A DNA stretch of 64,000 bases from Albimonas pacifica. Its GTDB lineage: Bacteria > Pseudomonadota > Alphaproteobacteria > Rhodobacterales > Rhodobacteraceae. The notes below the pieces were generated by a model. It was given only the letters and a program-made list of their open reading frames with translations, did no database searches and had not been told where the DNA came from. The stretch spans positions 124,001 through 188,000 of the forward strand of contig NZ_FOQH01000005.1 of NCBI RefSeq assembly GCF_900113695.1. Direction: 5' to 3'. The position numbers and the translations under genes are program-made. Below, piece after piece: positions 26,102 through 34,368 of this stretch (positions within the stretch are counted from its first letter, which is position 1; each line of letters starts with the position of its first letter).

Positions 26102-27262
26102 ATGTCCAGGCCCCGCTCGATCTTCGAGGACGTTTCCGGCCAGCCGGCCGCCGCCCAGCCCGCGACGCCCAAGGCCGCGCCGGGCGAGGCCGAGCGCCGT
26201 CGCCGCGCCAACCGTCGCCACATCGCCATCTGGCTGCAGATCCTCGCCGCCCTCGTCGCCGTCATGGTGCTGGTCGGCGGCCTCACCCGCCTGACCGAGT
26301 CGGGCCTCTCGATCACCGAATGGAAGCCCGTCACCGGCGCGATCCCGCCGATGAGCGAAGCCGCCTGGCAGGCGGAGTTCGAGAAGTACCAGACCATCCA
26401 CCAGTTCCAGGCGATCAACCGCGACATGGACCTCGCGGGGTTCAAGACGATCTACTGGTGGGAATGGGGCCACCGGCAGCTCGGCCGCCTGGTGGGCCTG
26501 GTGTGGGCCGCGGGCTTCGTGTGGTTCCTCGCGCGGCGCAAGATCCCCTCGGGCTGGACCTGGCGGCTGGTGCTGCCGGGCGCGCTGGGGGGCGTGCAGG
26601 GCGCGATCGGGTGGTGGATGGTCGCCTCGGGGCTGGAGGGGCAGATGGTCTCCGTCGCCTCCTACCGGCTGGCGACGCACCTGGGTCTCGCCTTCGCGAT
26701 CCTGGGGATCCTGGCGCATTACTCGTGGGAGATCTCGCGCTCGGGCGCCGAGCTCCTGCAGGCACGCCGGCGGCGGATGTCCGCGCCGATGACCTTCGGC
26801 AGCGTCCTGTGCCTCGCGGTCTTCGTCCAGATCCTGCTGGGCGCGCTGGTGGCGGGCATCGACGCGGGGCGCGGCTACATCGACTGGCCGCTGATGGGGG
26901 GCGAGTTCCTGCCCTCGGAGTCCTTCGACTACGAGCCGCTGTGGACCAATTTCTTCGAGAACCCGGCGCTGGTGCAGTTCATCCACCGCATGTGGGGCTA
27001 CGGCCTGCTGCTTCTCGGCGCGGTCTACTGGTGGCGGATGCGCGGCGCGGCGCACGCGGGGCTGAAGCGGCGCGCGGACTGGGTGCTGGCGATGATGTTC
27101 GGCCAGGTGGTGCTGGGCGTGGTCACGGTGATCCATGCCGCGCCGCTGTCCTGGTCGATCCTGCACCAGGCCGGCGCGCTGGCGCTGTGGATGCTGGCCC
27201 TGCGCGCCCGCTTCGAGGCCGGCTGGCCCGCCGAGGAGAAGATCGCCCGCGGCCGCGTCTGA
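26102..27262 (+). CDS. ctaA: Heme A synthase
   Basis: CtaA oxidises the C8 methyl of heme O to a formyl group, making heme A for aa3-type cytochrome oxidase. The 386-residue product has eight predicted membrane helices in two similar halves; the first opens with GGLTRLTESGLSITEWKPV and WWEWGHRQLGR, the second with FIHRMWGYGLLL, supplying the conserved heme-ligating histidines together with RLATHLGLA and ILHQAGAL. Length and lack of the extracellular Cys pair fit the type-2 form of alphaproteobacteria. It implies a heme-A oxidase elsewhere in the genome. Confidence 0.95.
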   Translation: MSRPRSIFEDVSGQPAAAQPATPKAAPGEAERRRRANRRHIAIWLQILAALVAVMVLVGGLTRLTESGLSITEWKPVTGAIPPMSEAAWQAEFEKYQTIHQFQAINRDMDLAGFKTIYWWEWGHRQLGRLVGLVWAAGFVWFLARRKIPSGWTWRLVLPGALGGVQGAIGWWMVASGLEGQMVSVASYRLATHLGLAFAILGILAHYSWEISRSGAELLQARRRRMSAPMTFGSVLCLAVFVQILLGALVAGIDAGRGYIDWPLMGGEFLPSESFDYEPLWTNFFENPALVQFIHRMWGYGLLLLGAVYWWRMRGAAHAGLKRRADWVLAMMFGQVVLGVVTVIHAAPLSWSILHQAGALALWMLALRARFEAGWPAEEKIARGRV

Positions 27263-27464
27263 GCGGCCGGGGCCCCGCGCGGGCGCGCGCGCCGGGCGGT
27301 CCGGCGGGCGCCTCGCGAAGGTGTGAACGGGCAGGGCCTCCGAAGGCCCCGAGTTGCGCCGTCGGAAACGCATCCGTCGTGCCGTCGTCGCGATTCTCCT
27401 GCTAGCGTGCGCGCAAGGCGCTCGGAGTCAGGAGCGCCGGGCCCAACTCGGAGGACCCCAGGCA

Positions 27465-27938
27465 ATGCCCAGGAAATCTCGTCTCATCGCGTCCACGCTC
27501 GTCGCGGCGATCGCCGCCGCCGGCTTCGGCTTCGCCCAGGCCGCGGACGTCGAACCCAGGATCGACGACCCCATCTCCCTGCGGCAGAACATGATGAAGG
27601 ACGCGGGCGCCGCCGTCGGCATCATGGGCGCCATCGCCAAGGGCGAGGCCGAGTTCGAGCCCCGCGCGGTCAAGGCCGCCCTGCTGACGCTGAACGCGGT
27701 CGCCCTGGGCTTCCCCTCGCAGTTCCCCGAGGGCGCGATCTCCGAGGCCTCCGAGGCCGCCCCGGCGATCTGGGAGGATCGCGCCGGCTTCGAGGCCGCC
27801 GCCGCCAAGTTCATCGCCGACAGCCAGCAGGCCAAGACGATGCCGGCGACCAACGCCGACGAGATGAAGGCCGCGATGGGGGTCGTCGCCTCCAACTGCC
27901 GCGCCTGCCACGAGAAATACCGCGTCCAGAAGAACTGA
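27465..27938 (+). CDS. Class II cytochrome c (cytochrome c'-like)
   Basis: A periplasmic protein of 157 residues: signal peptide up to about residue 25 (STLVAAIAAAGFGFAQAA), a four-helix-bundle body, and the heme site NCRACHEKYRVQKN at the extreme C-terminus, as in cytochromes c' and c556. It probably binds NO or takes part in electron transfer. The ATG at 27465 gives a normal Sec signal; an upstream start at 27354 would add a second, unneeded signal. Five bases separate it from the di-heme cytochrome downstream, so both are one operon. Confidence 0.85.
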   Translation: MPRKSRLIASTLVAAIAAAGFGFAQAADVEPRIDDPISLRQNMMKDAGAAVGIMGAIAKGEAEFEPRAVKAALLTLNAVALGFPSQFPEGAISEASEAAPAIWEDRAGFEAAAAKFIADSQQAKTMPATNADEMKAAMGVVASNCRACHEKYRVQKN

Positions 27939-27942
27939 AGCG

Positions 27943-28854
27943 ATGTCTTCCGCACGCTGGCTGATCCCCGTCGCGGCCCTGGCCGCGGCGGGCGCGGGCG
28001 CCGCCTGGCTGCTCGCCGCCCCCGATCCGATCGACCCCGCCGAGGTCGCCGGCTGGAGCCCCTCGCCCGAGGCCGCGGCCCGGGGCGAGCGGCTGTTCCA
28101 CCTCGGCTCCTGCGTCTCCTGCCACGCGGCCCCTGGGGCGGAGGGCGAGGCGCGCCTGGCGCTCGCCGGCGGCCGCGCCTTCCCCACGGCCTTCGGAACC
28201 TTCCACGCCCCCAACATCTCCCAGGACCCCGAGGCCGGCATCGGCGCCTGGACGCCCGAGCAGTTCGCCTCGGCCTTCCTGCGGGGGGTGGGGCCGTCGG
28301 GCGAGCATCTCTACCCGGCCTTCCCCTGGCCATCCTACGGGCGGATGGAGGTCGCGGACGCGCTGGACCTCCTGGCCTATCTCAAGACCCTTCCGGCCGA
28401 TCCCACGCCCTCGCAGCCCCATGACCTGGGCTTCCCCTACTCGATCCGCGCGGCGATCGGGGGGTGGAAGCTGCTCTATTTCCGGCCGGAGCCGGTGATC
28501 GCCGGCCTCTCGGGCCAGGCGGAGGCGGGGCGGCGGCTGGTCGAGGGCATCGGCCATTGCGGCGAGTGCCACACGCCCCGCGGTCCGCTGGGCGGGCCGG
28601 AGTTCGAGCGTTGGCTCGCGGGCGGGCCCAACCCCGACGGCGAGGGCACGATCCCCAACATCACGCCCTCGTCCTCCGGGATCGGAAGCTGGTCGGTCAC
28701 CGACATCGCCTACTATCTCGAGAGCGGCTTCACCCCGGACTTCGACAGCGCCGGCGGCGGGATGACCGCGGTGATCGAGGAGACCGCGAAGCTGCCGCCC
28801 GAGGATCGCGAGGCGATCGCGGCCTATCTCAAGGCCGTGCCGGCGGTGGAATAG
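27943..28854 (+). CDS. Di-heme cytochrome c
   Basis: 303 residues: an N-terminal membrane anchor or signal (WLIPVAALAAAGAGAAWLLAA), then two class I cytochrome domains with heme sites SCVSCHAAPG (about residue 57) and HCGECHTPRG (about 204). The sixth-ligand Met lies in segments such as GGMTAVIEET. It resembles cytochrome subunits of membrane dehydrogenases, but no dehydrogenase subunit is adjacent; with the cytochrome c' it probably forms a small electron-transfer pair. Repeat element C begins seven bases after its stop. Confidence 0.82.
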   Translation: MSSARWLIPVAALAAAGAGAAWLLAAPDPIDPAEVAGWSPSPEAAARGERLFHLGSCVSCHAAPGAEGEARLALAGGRAFPTAFGTFHAPNISQDPEAGIGAWTPEQFASAFLRGVGPSGEHLYPAFPWPSYGRMEVADALDLLAYLKTLPADPTPSQPHDLGFPYSIRAAIGGWKLLYFRPEPVIAGLSGQAEAGRRLVEGIGHCGECHTPRGPLGGPEFERWLAGGPNPDGEGTIPNITPSSSGIGSWSVTDIAYYLESGFTPDFDSAGGGMTAVIEETAKLPPEDREAIAAYLKAVPAVE

Positions 28855-28861
28855 GGGGCGG

Positions 28862-29135
28862 AGGCGCCCTGCGGGCGGGCCTGGGCCCGGGGCCGGCGGG
28901 GCGCCTTCCGCCGGGGCGGGGGCGCCTCCGGCGGGCTCCTGACTCACCAAGGAACAGGGCCGCGCCTGTTTCCCGAAGCCGTCCGTCGCGTCCGATGCCT
29001 GAGCGACTCGCCCCCGGGCGTCAAGGACGAGCCCGCGCAAGCGCGGGTCGCTTCGCGATCCTTGACCCCCGGGGGCGAGTCGCTCTGATCGGCATCCGCG
29101 ACGGACGGCTCCGGGGAACAGGCGCTCCGCGGGGG
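28862..29135 (+). repeat. Palindromic intergenic repeat element, copy C
   Basis: Third copy, same orientation. AGGCGCCCTGCGGGCGGGC starts at 28862. Outer arms are 28962-28989 and 29098-29125 (28 bp, two mismatches), inner arms 29001-29027 and 29059-29085 (27 bp, one mismatch), and the central hairpin is CCCGCGC-AA-GCGCGGG. It fills the gap between the convergent di-heme cytochrome and kdsA genes and may terminate both. Arm sequences again differ from copies A and B while remaining self-complementary. Confidence 0.9.
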
Positions 29136-29167
29136 AAGCCTGTCGGGGCGCCTGGCGGCGGGCCGGG

Positions 29168-30013
29168 TCAGAGCTCGATCGGGTTGTCCTTGGCGAGGCG
29201 GTCGAAGGCGGCGAGGGTCTCGACCAGCTTCGGCATCTCGCGCAGCGGGATCATGTTGGGACCGTCGGAGGGGGCCTCGTCGGGGCTCTCGTGGGTCTCG
29301 ATGAAGACGCCGGCGATGCCGAGGCTGACGGCGGCGCGGGCGAGGACGGGCGCGAACTCCCGCTGGCCGCCCGAGGAGCCGCCGAGGCCGCCGGGCTGCT
29401 GCACCGCGTGGGTCGCGTCCATGATCACCGGGTAGCCGGTCTTCGCCATCGTCGGCAGGGCGCGCATGTCGGCCACCAGCGCGTTGTAGCCGAAGGAGAC
29501 CCCGCGCTCGGTCAGCAGGATCGCGTCGTTGCCGGTGGACGAGACCTTGGAGGCCACGTTGGCCATGTCCCAGGGCGCGAGGAACTGGCCCTTCTTCACG
29601 TTCACCACCTTGCCCGTGGCGCCGGCGGCGAGCAGCAGGTCGGTCTGCCGGCACAGGAAGGCGGGGATCTGCAGGATGTCGACGCCCGCCTCGGCCGCCA
29701 TCGCGCACTGCTCGGGCGCGTGAACGTCGGTCAGCACCGGCAGGCCGGTGCGCGAGCGGATCTCGGAGAGCATCTCCAGCCCTTCCTCCATCCCCGGGCC
29801 GCGGCGGCCGGAGAGGGAGGTGCGGTTGGCCTTGTCGTAGCTGGCCTTGAACACATAGCCGACGCCGGCGGCGCGGCAGGCCTCGGACATCGCGCCGGCG
29901 ATGTCGAGCGCATGCTCGAGCCCCTCCAGCTGGCAGGGGCCGGCGATCACGGTGAGGGGCAGGGCGTTGGAGATCGCGAGATCGCCCACGCGCACGGTCT
30001 TGGCTTGGGTCAT
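29168..30013 (-). CDS. kdsA: 3-Deoxy-8-phosphooctulonate synthase (KDO-8-P synthase)
   Basis: Condenses phosphoenolpyruvate with arabinose-5-phosphate to KDO-8-P, needed for lipopolysaccharide inner core. The 281-residue TIM barrel shows VIAGPCQLEGLEHALDIA, the KASYDKANRTS block, GLPVLTDVH, the QIPAFLCRQTDLL motif, VNVKKGQFLAPWDM, and the C-terminal GVFIETHESPDEAPSDGPNM. It confirms a Gram-negative host. No other KDO gene is adjacent. Confidence 0.96.
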   Translation of the reverse strand: MTQAKTVRVGDLAISNALPLTVIAGPCQLEGLEHALDIAGAMSEACRAAGVGYVFKASYDKANRTSLSGRRGPGMEEGLEMLSEIRSRTGLPVLTDVHAPEQCAMAAEAGVDILQIPAFLCRQTDLLLAAGATGKVVNVKKGQFLAPWDMANVASKVSSTGNDAILLTERGVSFGYNALVADMRALPTMAKTGYPVIMDATHAVQQPGGLGGSSGGQREFAPVLARAAVSLGIAGVFIETHESPDEAPSDGPNMIPLREMPKLVETLAAFDRLAKDNPIEL

Positions 30014-30128
30014 GTGCGCGTCCTAGCCCGGCGGCGCGGGGCCGTCCAGCGCCTTTGCGGCCGGCCTGCGCCCGCCGGCGCCGCGGCGGCGCGCGACAGG
30101 GCCCGCGCGCCGTGGCAGGCTGACGGGC

Positions 30129-30938
30129 ATGGATGCGCCCCTGCACGACCCCCATGGCCCGCCCGCGGCGGGGCTGGTCGCGGCGCCGGCCCCCCCGGCC
30201 GGCGCGCGGCGGATGGTCGGCTTCTCGCTGGCAGGGCCGCTGCCGGGGACGGAGCTTGCGCCCGCCTGCGCCTTCGTCCCCCTGATCCTGGTGCTGGAGG
30301 GCGGGTTCGAGCTGCGCGACGCCGCCCGCTCGCGCCCGCTCCTGCGCAGCTTCACGGCGGGGCTGCACGACCGGCCTGTGGGGATCGCCTATCCCGGCGC
30401 CGCGGTCTGCCTGCAGGTGGACCTCGCCCCGCTCGCCGCGCGGCGGCTGCTGGGGCCGCGGCTGGCGGAGGCGGCGGGGGAGACGGTGGACCTGCGCGAG
30501 ATCGCGCCGGCGCTGGCCGCGGAGCTCGAGGACCGAGCGGCGGGCGCGCCGACCTGGGCCGCGCGGTTCGAGGCGGTCTCAGGCGTGCTCGCACGGGCGA
30601 CGGCGGGGGCGCAGGGCCCCTCGCCCCTCGCCGCCCGGGCGCTGGCCGAGATCGACCGCGCGCCCTGGCGACCGGTGGCGGAGCTGGCGGAGCGGCTGGG
30701 CGTCTCGCGCCAGGGGCTCTCGGACGCGCTGAGGCGCGAGGTGGGGATGGGGCCGAAGCGGCTGGCCCGGCTCGCGCGGTTCGAGGGGGCGCTGGCGCGG
30801 CTGCGCGGCGCGCAGGCGGCGCCGCTGGCGGACCTCGCGGCCGAGATGGGCTATGCCGACCAGGCGCACATGGCCCGCGAGATGCGGGCCCTGGGCGGGG
30901 CCACGGCGCGGGCGCTGGCGGCGCGGCGGCCGGACTGA
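30129..30938 (+). CDS. AraC-family transcriptional regulator
   Basis: 269 residues; the N-terminal 160 form a divergent ligand-binding domain, and the C-terminal part has the AraC double helix-turn-helix: VAELAERLGVSRQGLSDALRREVG and LADLAAEMGYADQAHMAREMRAL. The effector is unknown. The gene ends 82 bases before a VOC-family gene on the same strand, which could be a target or simply a neighbour. Confidence 0.8.
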   Translation: MDAPLHDPHGPPAAGLVAAPAPPAGARRMVGFSLAGPLPGTELAPACAFVPLILVLEGGFELRDAARSRPLLRSFTAGLHDRPVGIAYPGAAVCLQVDLAPLAARRLLGPRLAEAAGETVDLREIAPALAAELEDRAAGAPTWAARFEAVSGVLARATAGAQGPSPLAARALAEIDRAPWRPVAELAERLGVSRQGLSDALRREVGMGPKRLARLARFEGALARLRGAQAAPLADLAAEMGYADQAHMAREMRALGGATARALAARRPD

Positions 30939-31020
30939 GCGGACGGCGACATTTCTTCAAGACCGCGCGGCCGGGACGCCGGCATACCGGGTCCGCAGAC
31001 GCCGAGCGCAGGAGGACCCG

Positions 31021-31443
31021 ATGACCGGCAGCCACGTGATTCCCACCCTGTCCTACCGGGACGCCCCCGCGATGATCGACTGGCTGTGCGAGGTGCTGGG
31101 CTTCGCCCGCCACGCCGTCTTTCCCGACGACCGCGGCGGGATCGCCCATGCCGAGCTGACGCTGGGCGCGGGCATGGTGATGCTGGGCTCGCTCCGCGAG
31201 GGCGGCTTCGGCGACCTGCAGGGGCCGCCCGGGGACGGGCGCGCGGGGGGCAGCCCCTACCTCGTGCTGCCCGACGACGCGGCGGTGGAGGCCGCCCATG
31301 CCCGCGCCCTGGCGGCGGGGGCGGAGATCGTGATGCCGCTCGAGGTGAAGGACTACGGCGGGCTGGCCGTCTCGATCCGCGACCCCGAGGGCGGGCTGTG
31401 GAACCTGGGCGCCTACGACCCCTGGACCGCCGCCGCGGGCTGA
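31021..31443 (+). CDS. VOC-superfamily (glyoxalase/bleomycin-resistance-like) protein
   Basis: 140 residues with two beta-alpha-beta-beta-beta repeats: IPTLSYRDAPAMIDWLCEVLGF opens the first and ends with HAELTLGAGMVMLG; the second closes with VSIRDPEGGLWNLGAYDPW. Such proteins bind small ligands or metals; the reaction is unknown. The ATG at 31021 follows GCAGGAGGACCCG. It converges on nhaA with a strong hairpin between them. Confidence 0.8.
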   Translation: MTGSHVIPTLSYRDAPAMIDWLCEVLGFARHAVFPDDRGGIAHAELTLGAGMVMLGSLREGGFGDLQGPPGDGRAGGSPYLVLPDDAAVEAAHARALAAGAEIVMPLEVKDYGGLAVSIRDPEGGLWNLGAYDPWTAAAG

Positions 31444-31513
31444 GGACCAGAGCGCGGAGGCGGCGGGCCGCCCGCGGAGTCCCGGGGCCCGACCCGGGCA
31501 GACCCCGGAAACG

Positions 31514-31545
31514 AGACCGCCCCGGGCGTCGGCCCGGGGCGGTCT
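31514..31545. terminator. Bidirectional terminator between VOC gene and nhaA
   Basis: A perfect 14-bp stem (AGACCGCCCCGGGC / GCCCGGGGCGGTCT) with a four-base loop lies between two convergent genes. On the minus strand it is followed by CGTTTCC. Confidence 0.65.
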
Positions 31546-31582
31546 GCGGTTCGGGGCCCGGCCGCGCGGGCCCGGCGGAGGC

Positions 31583-32845
31583 TCAGCCGTGGACCTTCTT
31601 CACCCGGGTCACGATGCCGGCGACGATCGAGATCGCCGCGGCGAAGAAGCTGAACAGCGCGCCCATCTTGGCCGCGTCCTGCACCGGGCCGGCCGGGAAG
31701 GCGACCGAAGCCACGAAGAGCGCCACCGTGAAGCCGATCGCCGCCACGCAGCCGACCACGAAGAGGTCGATCATCCGCATCCCCTCGGGCAGGCCCAGGC
31801 GCATCGGCTTGGCGGCAAGCCAGCCCATGAAGGCGATGCCCAGCGGCTTGCCGATCAGCAGGCCCGCCAGCACCAGGAAGGTGGGCGCCGAGATCGCCGA
31901 GAACTCGACCCCCGCGTTGGCGAGGCCGAAGAAGAACAGGATCACCTCGACCGGGAGCTTGAGGCCATGCTCGATCTCGTTGAGCAGGTCGTGCAGGTGC
32001 TCCTCCGCCTCGGCGAAGAAGCCGAAGCTGACGTCGGCGTGCGGGATGGTCATCACCATCGGCAGCAGGCCGAGCGCCGGGTGGATGCCCGATTCCTGGA
32101 AGCCGTACCAGCAGATGCAGCCGCCGATCAGGTAGGGCCAGAAGCCGAGCTTCGCACGCACCCAGGTGGAGTTCGGCCGGTCCTGCTTGCCGCGGTCCAG
32201 CCGGCGCGGCAGCCAGTTGGCGAGCAGGTAGGTGCCCGCGGCGGCGGCGAGCGAGAGCAGCAGCCACTGGGGCGCGAGCTCGGCCGAGGGGTAGAAGATC
32301 GCGAGGATGATCAGCCCGGCCGCGTCGTCGGCGATGGCCAGCAGCAGCAGGAAGCGCACCGCCGGGTGGCCGGCGCCGAAGACCATGCGGCCCACGAGGT
32401 AGGAAAACGCGATGTCGGTCGCCGTCGGGATCGCCCAGCCGCGGGAGACCGCGTCGTAGGTCTCCGAGCCCATCACCATGGCGAGGCCGAGGTAGACCGC
32501 GATCGGGCCCAGCATGCCGCCGGCGGTCGCGACCAGCGGGGTCATCGCCTTCTTGCCGCGCAGCGAGCCGTTCTCGAGCGCCACGGCCTCCCAGACCTCC
32601 TTGCCGGCGATGGCGAAGAACAGCGCCATCAGCACGTCGTTGATGAGGTAGTGCAGCGTCAGCGTGCGGTGGGCGTGCCCCTCGGCGTCGACGTGCAGGT
32701 GGCCGATGAAGAAGTCGTCGATCAGCGGGAACTCGACGAAGTGGTGGTAGGTGTCTGGGGATAGGTTGGCCCAGCCGAGCGCGACCAGCGCGCCGGCGAT
32801 CAGGAGCAGCGAATACTCCGACACGAAGGACCACAGTTTGTACAT
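31583..32845 (-). CDS. nhaA: Na+/H+ antiporter NhaA
   Basis: An integral membrane antiporter of 420 residues exchanging Na+ or Li+ for protons. The ion-binding aspartates are in LLLAIADDAAGLIILAIFY; TATDIAFSYLVG, with the preceding IPTATD, matches the discontinuous helix IV of the family, and the C-terminal GLLIGKPLGIAFMGWLA is also typical. The start at 32845 is preferred because GGGAG lies eight bases upstream; an ATG at 32863 would add six residues. Monocistronic. Confidence 0.94.
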   Translation of the reverse strand: MYKLWSFVSEYSLLLIAGALVALGWANLSPDTYHHFVEFPLIDDFFIGHLHVDAEGHAHRTLTLHYLINDVLMALFFAIAGKEVWEAVALENGSLRGKKAMTPLVATAGGMLGPIAVYLGLAMVMGSETYDAVSRGWAIPTATDIAFSYLVGRMVFGAGHPAVRFLLLLAIADDAAGLIILAIFYPSAELAPQWLLLSLAAAAGTYLLANWLPRRLDRGKQDRPNSTWVRAKLGFWPYLIGGCICWYGFQESGIHPALGLLPMVMTIPHADVSFGFFAEAEEHLHDLLNEIEHGLKLPVEVILFFFGLANAGVEFSAISAPTFLVLAGLLIGKPLGIAFMGWLAAKPMRLGLPEGMRMIDLFVVGCVAAIGFTVALFVASVAFPAGPVQDAAKMGALFSFFAAAISIVAGIVTRVKKVHG

Positions 32846-32973
32846 GCCCCGGCTCCCACCCATTGCCTTGCGCCCACCGGCGGGCGGGGGGCCGGCCGGG
32901 GGCGAGTCGGACTTGGTTAGGCGATCAGGCCGGAGGCGGCAATGCGCGATGGCGCGTTCCGACGCCGCGGGCG

Positions 32974-33180
32974 CGCCCGTGGCGGCCGGAGGAGCGCCGC
33001 GTCGGGCCTCGCGCCCCCGGGAGGCGTCGGGCCCGCGGCGCGGCGGCTGGCGTCGGCGCCTGCGGCGGCCTGGGGCTGGGCGCAGCGCTTGGGCCGACGG
33101 GCGCGCCTGCGGCGCGCGGGGAAGCGCCGCGTCGGGCGTCGCGCCCCGGGGATCGGTCCGGCGCGCGGCGCGGCGGCGGA
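32974..33180. repeat. Imperfect direct repeat in the gap upstream of nhaA
   Basis: Two GC-rich units of about 75-80 bases, near 32974-33050 and 33101-33180, share the runs AGCGCCGCGTCGGGC, TCGCGCCCC and GCGGCGCGGCGG in the same order. They lie in the 363-base non-coding gap 32846-33208 between nhaA and the DUF167 gene. No coding potential or known element is apparent. Confidence 0.5.
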
Positions 33181-33208
33181 CGGGGGAAGGCGGGGCCGGC
33201 GGAGGGGC

Positions 33209-33532
33209 TCAGCGGGGCAGGGCGGCTTCCAGGCGGGCGGCCAGGGTCTCTGCGTCGCCCGCGAGGCGCAGGCGCTTGCTGCGGGCGGTCGCGCCGGCCT
33301 CCAGCGTCACCGCCGAGCGGGGCAGGCCGGCGGCGCGGGCCACCAGCCGCAGCACCGCGGCGTTGGCCTTGCCGCCCTCGGCCGGGACCGATACGCGCAC
33401 GGCGAGCGCGGTCCGCCCCTCGGCGTCGGTCGAGACGCCCTCGATCCGGTCGCGCCCGCCCCGCGGCGTGGCGCGGACGGCGAGCAGCAGTCCGCCGCCC
33501 TCGGCCGGGCGCCAGGGGCGGGGCGCGCTCAC
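33209..33532 (-). CDS. DUF167 (YggU-like) family protein
   Basis: 107 residues with the YggU fold pattern: VRATPRGGRDRIEGV, LAVRVSVPAEGGKANAAVLRLVARA, and VTLEAGATARSKRLRLAG. The function is unknown. A GTG at 33532 is the only suitable start; it lies eight bases after the yggT stop. The yggT-DUF167 pairing is widespread, which supports both calls. Confidence 0.82.
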   Translation of the reverse strand: MSAPRPWRPAEGGGLLLAVRATPRGGRDRIEGVSTDAEGRTALAVRVSVPAEGGKANAAVLRLVARAAGLPRSAVTLEAGATARSKRLRLAGDAETLAARLEAALPR

Positions 33533-33540
33533 CGGCGGTC

Positions 33541-33834
33541 TCAGTAGTAGGCCGGGCCCGTGAGGTTGTTGGAGATCAGCACCTGCAGCGCGATGATGCC
33601 GAACAGCAGCACCAGCGGCGCGAGGTCCAGCCCGCCCATCGGCGGCAGGATCGAGCGGATCGGCCGGTAGAGCGGCTCGGTCAGGCGGTTGAGCGTCGAC
33701 CAGACCGTGTAGACGAAGCGCTGGCGCAGGTTGATGACGTCGAAGTTGATCAGCCAGCTCATCACCGCGTGGATGATCACGACCCACCACACGAAGTTCA
33801 GGATCATCAGGAGAATGGTGGCGATCGAGTGCAT
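33541..33834 (-). CDS. YggT-family membrane protein
   Basis: 97 residues, the family's normal size, with two membrane segments (IATILLMILNFVWWVVIIHA and LAPLVLLFGIIALQVLI) and the conserved LTEPLYRPIRSILPPMGGLDLAP between them. YggT proteins may act in cell-envelope or osmotic processes and are often near division genes; no precise role is known. The ATG at 33834 is chosen by length; another at 33849 would add five residues. Confidence 0.85.
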   Translation of the reverse strand: MHSIATILLMILNFVWWVVIIHAVMSWLINFDVINLRQRFVYTVWSTLNRLTEPLYRPIRSILPPMGGLDLAPLVLLFGIIALQVLISNNLTGPAYY

Positions 33835-34184
33835 CGGGCGGTCATCCATGCGGCAGGGCGGAAGCGTTCGGGCACAGGTAGCCGCGGCGCCTCGCCGGAT
33901 CAACCGTCGCAACGCCCTGCGGGCGCGCGAGTCGCGCTGAATCGCGCGCATTCGCCCCCGCGCCGCCCGAACCGGGCCCCGGATGCGCCCGAAGGCCGCG
34001 CCCCCGCGGCCCCCCGCCCGGCCTCCTCCGCCCTGCGCGCACGGGCCTGGCGAGGGCTATCCGCCCCCGCGCCCGCCCGCCTCAGGCGCGGCGCCGGCGC
34101 TGCGCGCCGGGTCCGACGGCCTCGCCGGGCGCGGCTGTCGCGACGGCGCCTCGCGCTCGGCCGAAGAACTCCGCACGGGGCCGC
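33835..34184. other. Non-coding gap, nothing recognised before the tRNA promoter
   Basis: 350 GC-rich bases between yggT and the tRNA promoter. I see no gene or repeat; it should include the yggT promoter near its left end. Confidence 0.5.
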
Positions 34185-34213
34185 TTGACAGCCCCCGGGG
34201 GCCTGTCTAGGAA
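34185..34213 (+). promoter_or_regulatory. Promoter of tRNA-Ala
   Basis: A consensus -35 TTGACA (34185-34190) and TAGGAA (34208-34213) are separated by exactly 17 bases. The tRNA begins 11 bases further on. Confidence 0.75.
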
Positions 34214-34223
34214 GCGCGCCAAC

Positions 34224-34299
<76 letters not shown>

Positions 34300-34368
34300 A
34301 ATCCCCGCGCATGTCGAGGCCGTCCTTCGGGGCGGCCTCGCGGCGTTCGGGGGGCAGGCGGGCGCGAG

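Noticed and set aside
11402-29135. The three repeat elements as a CRISPR array or insertion sequences
   Set aside because: Copies are kilobases apart with no spacers, contain no transposase frame, and no cas genes are present.
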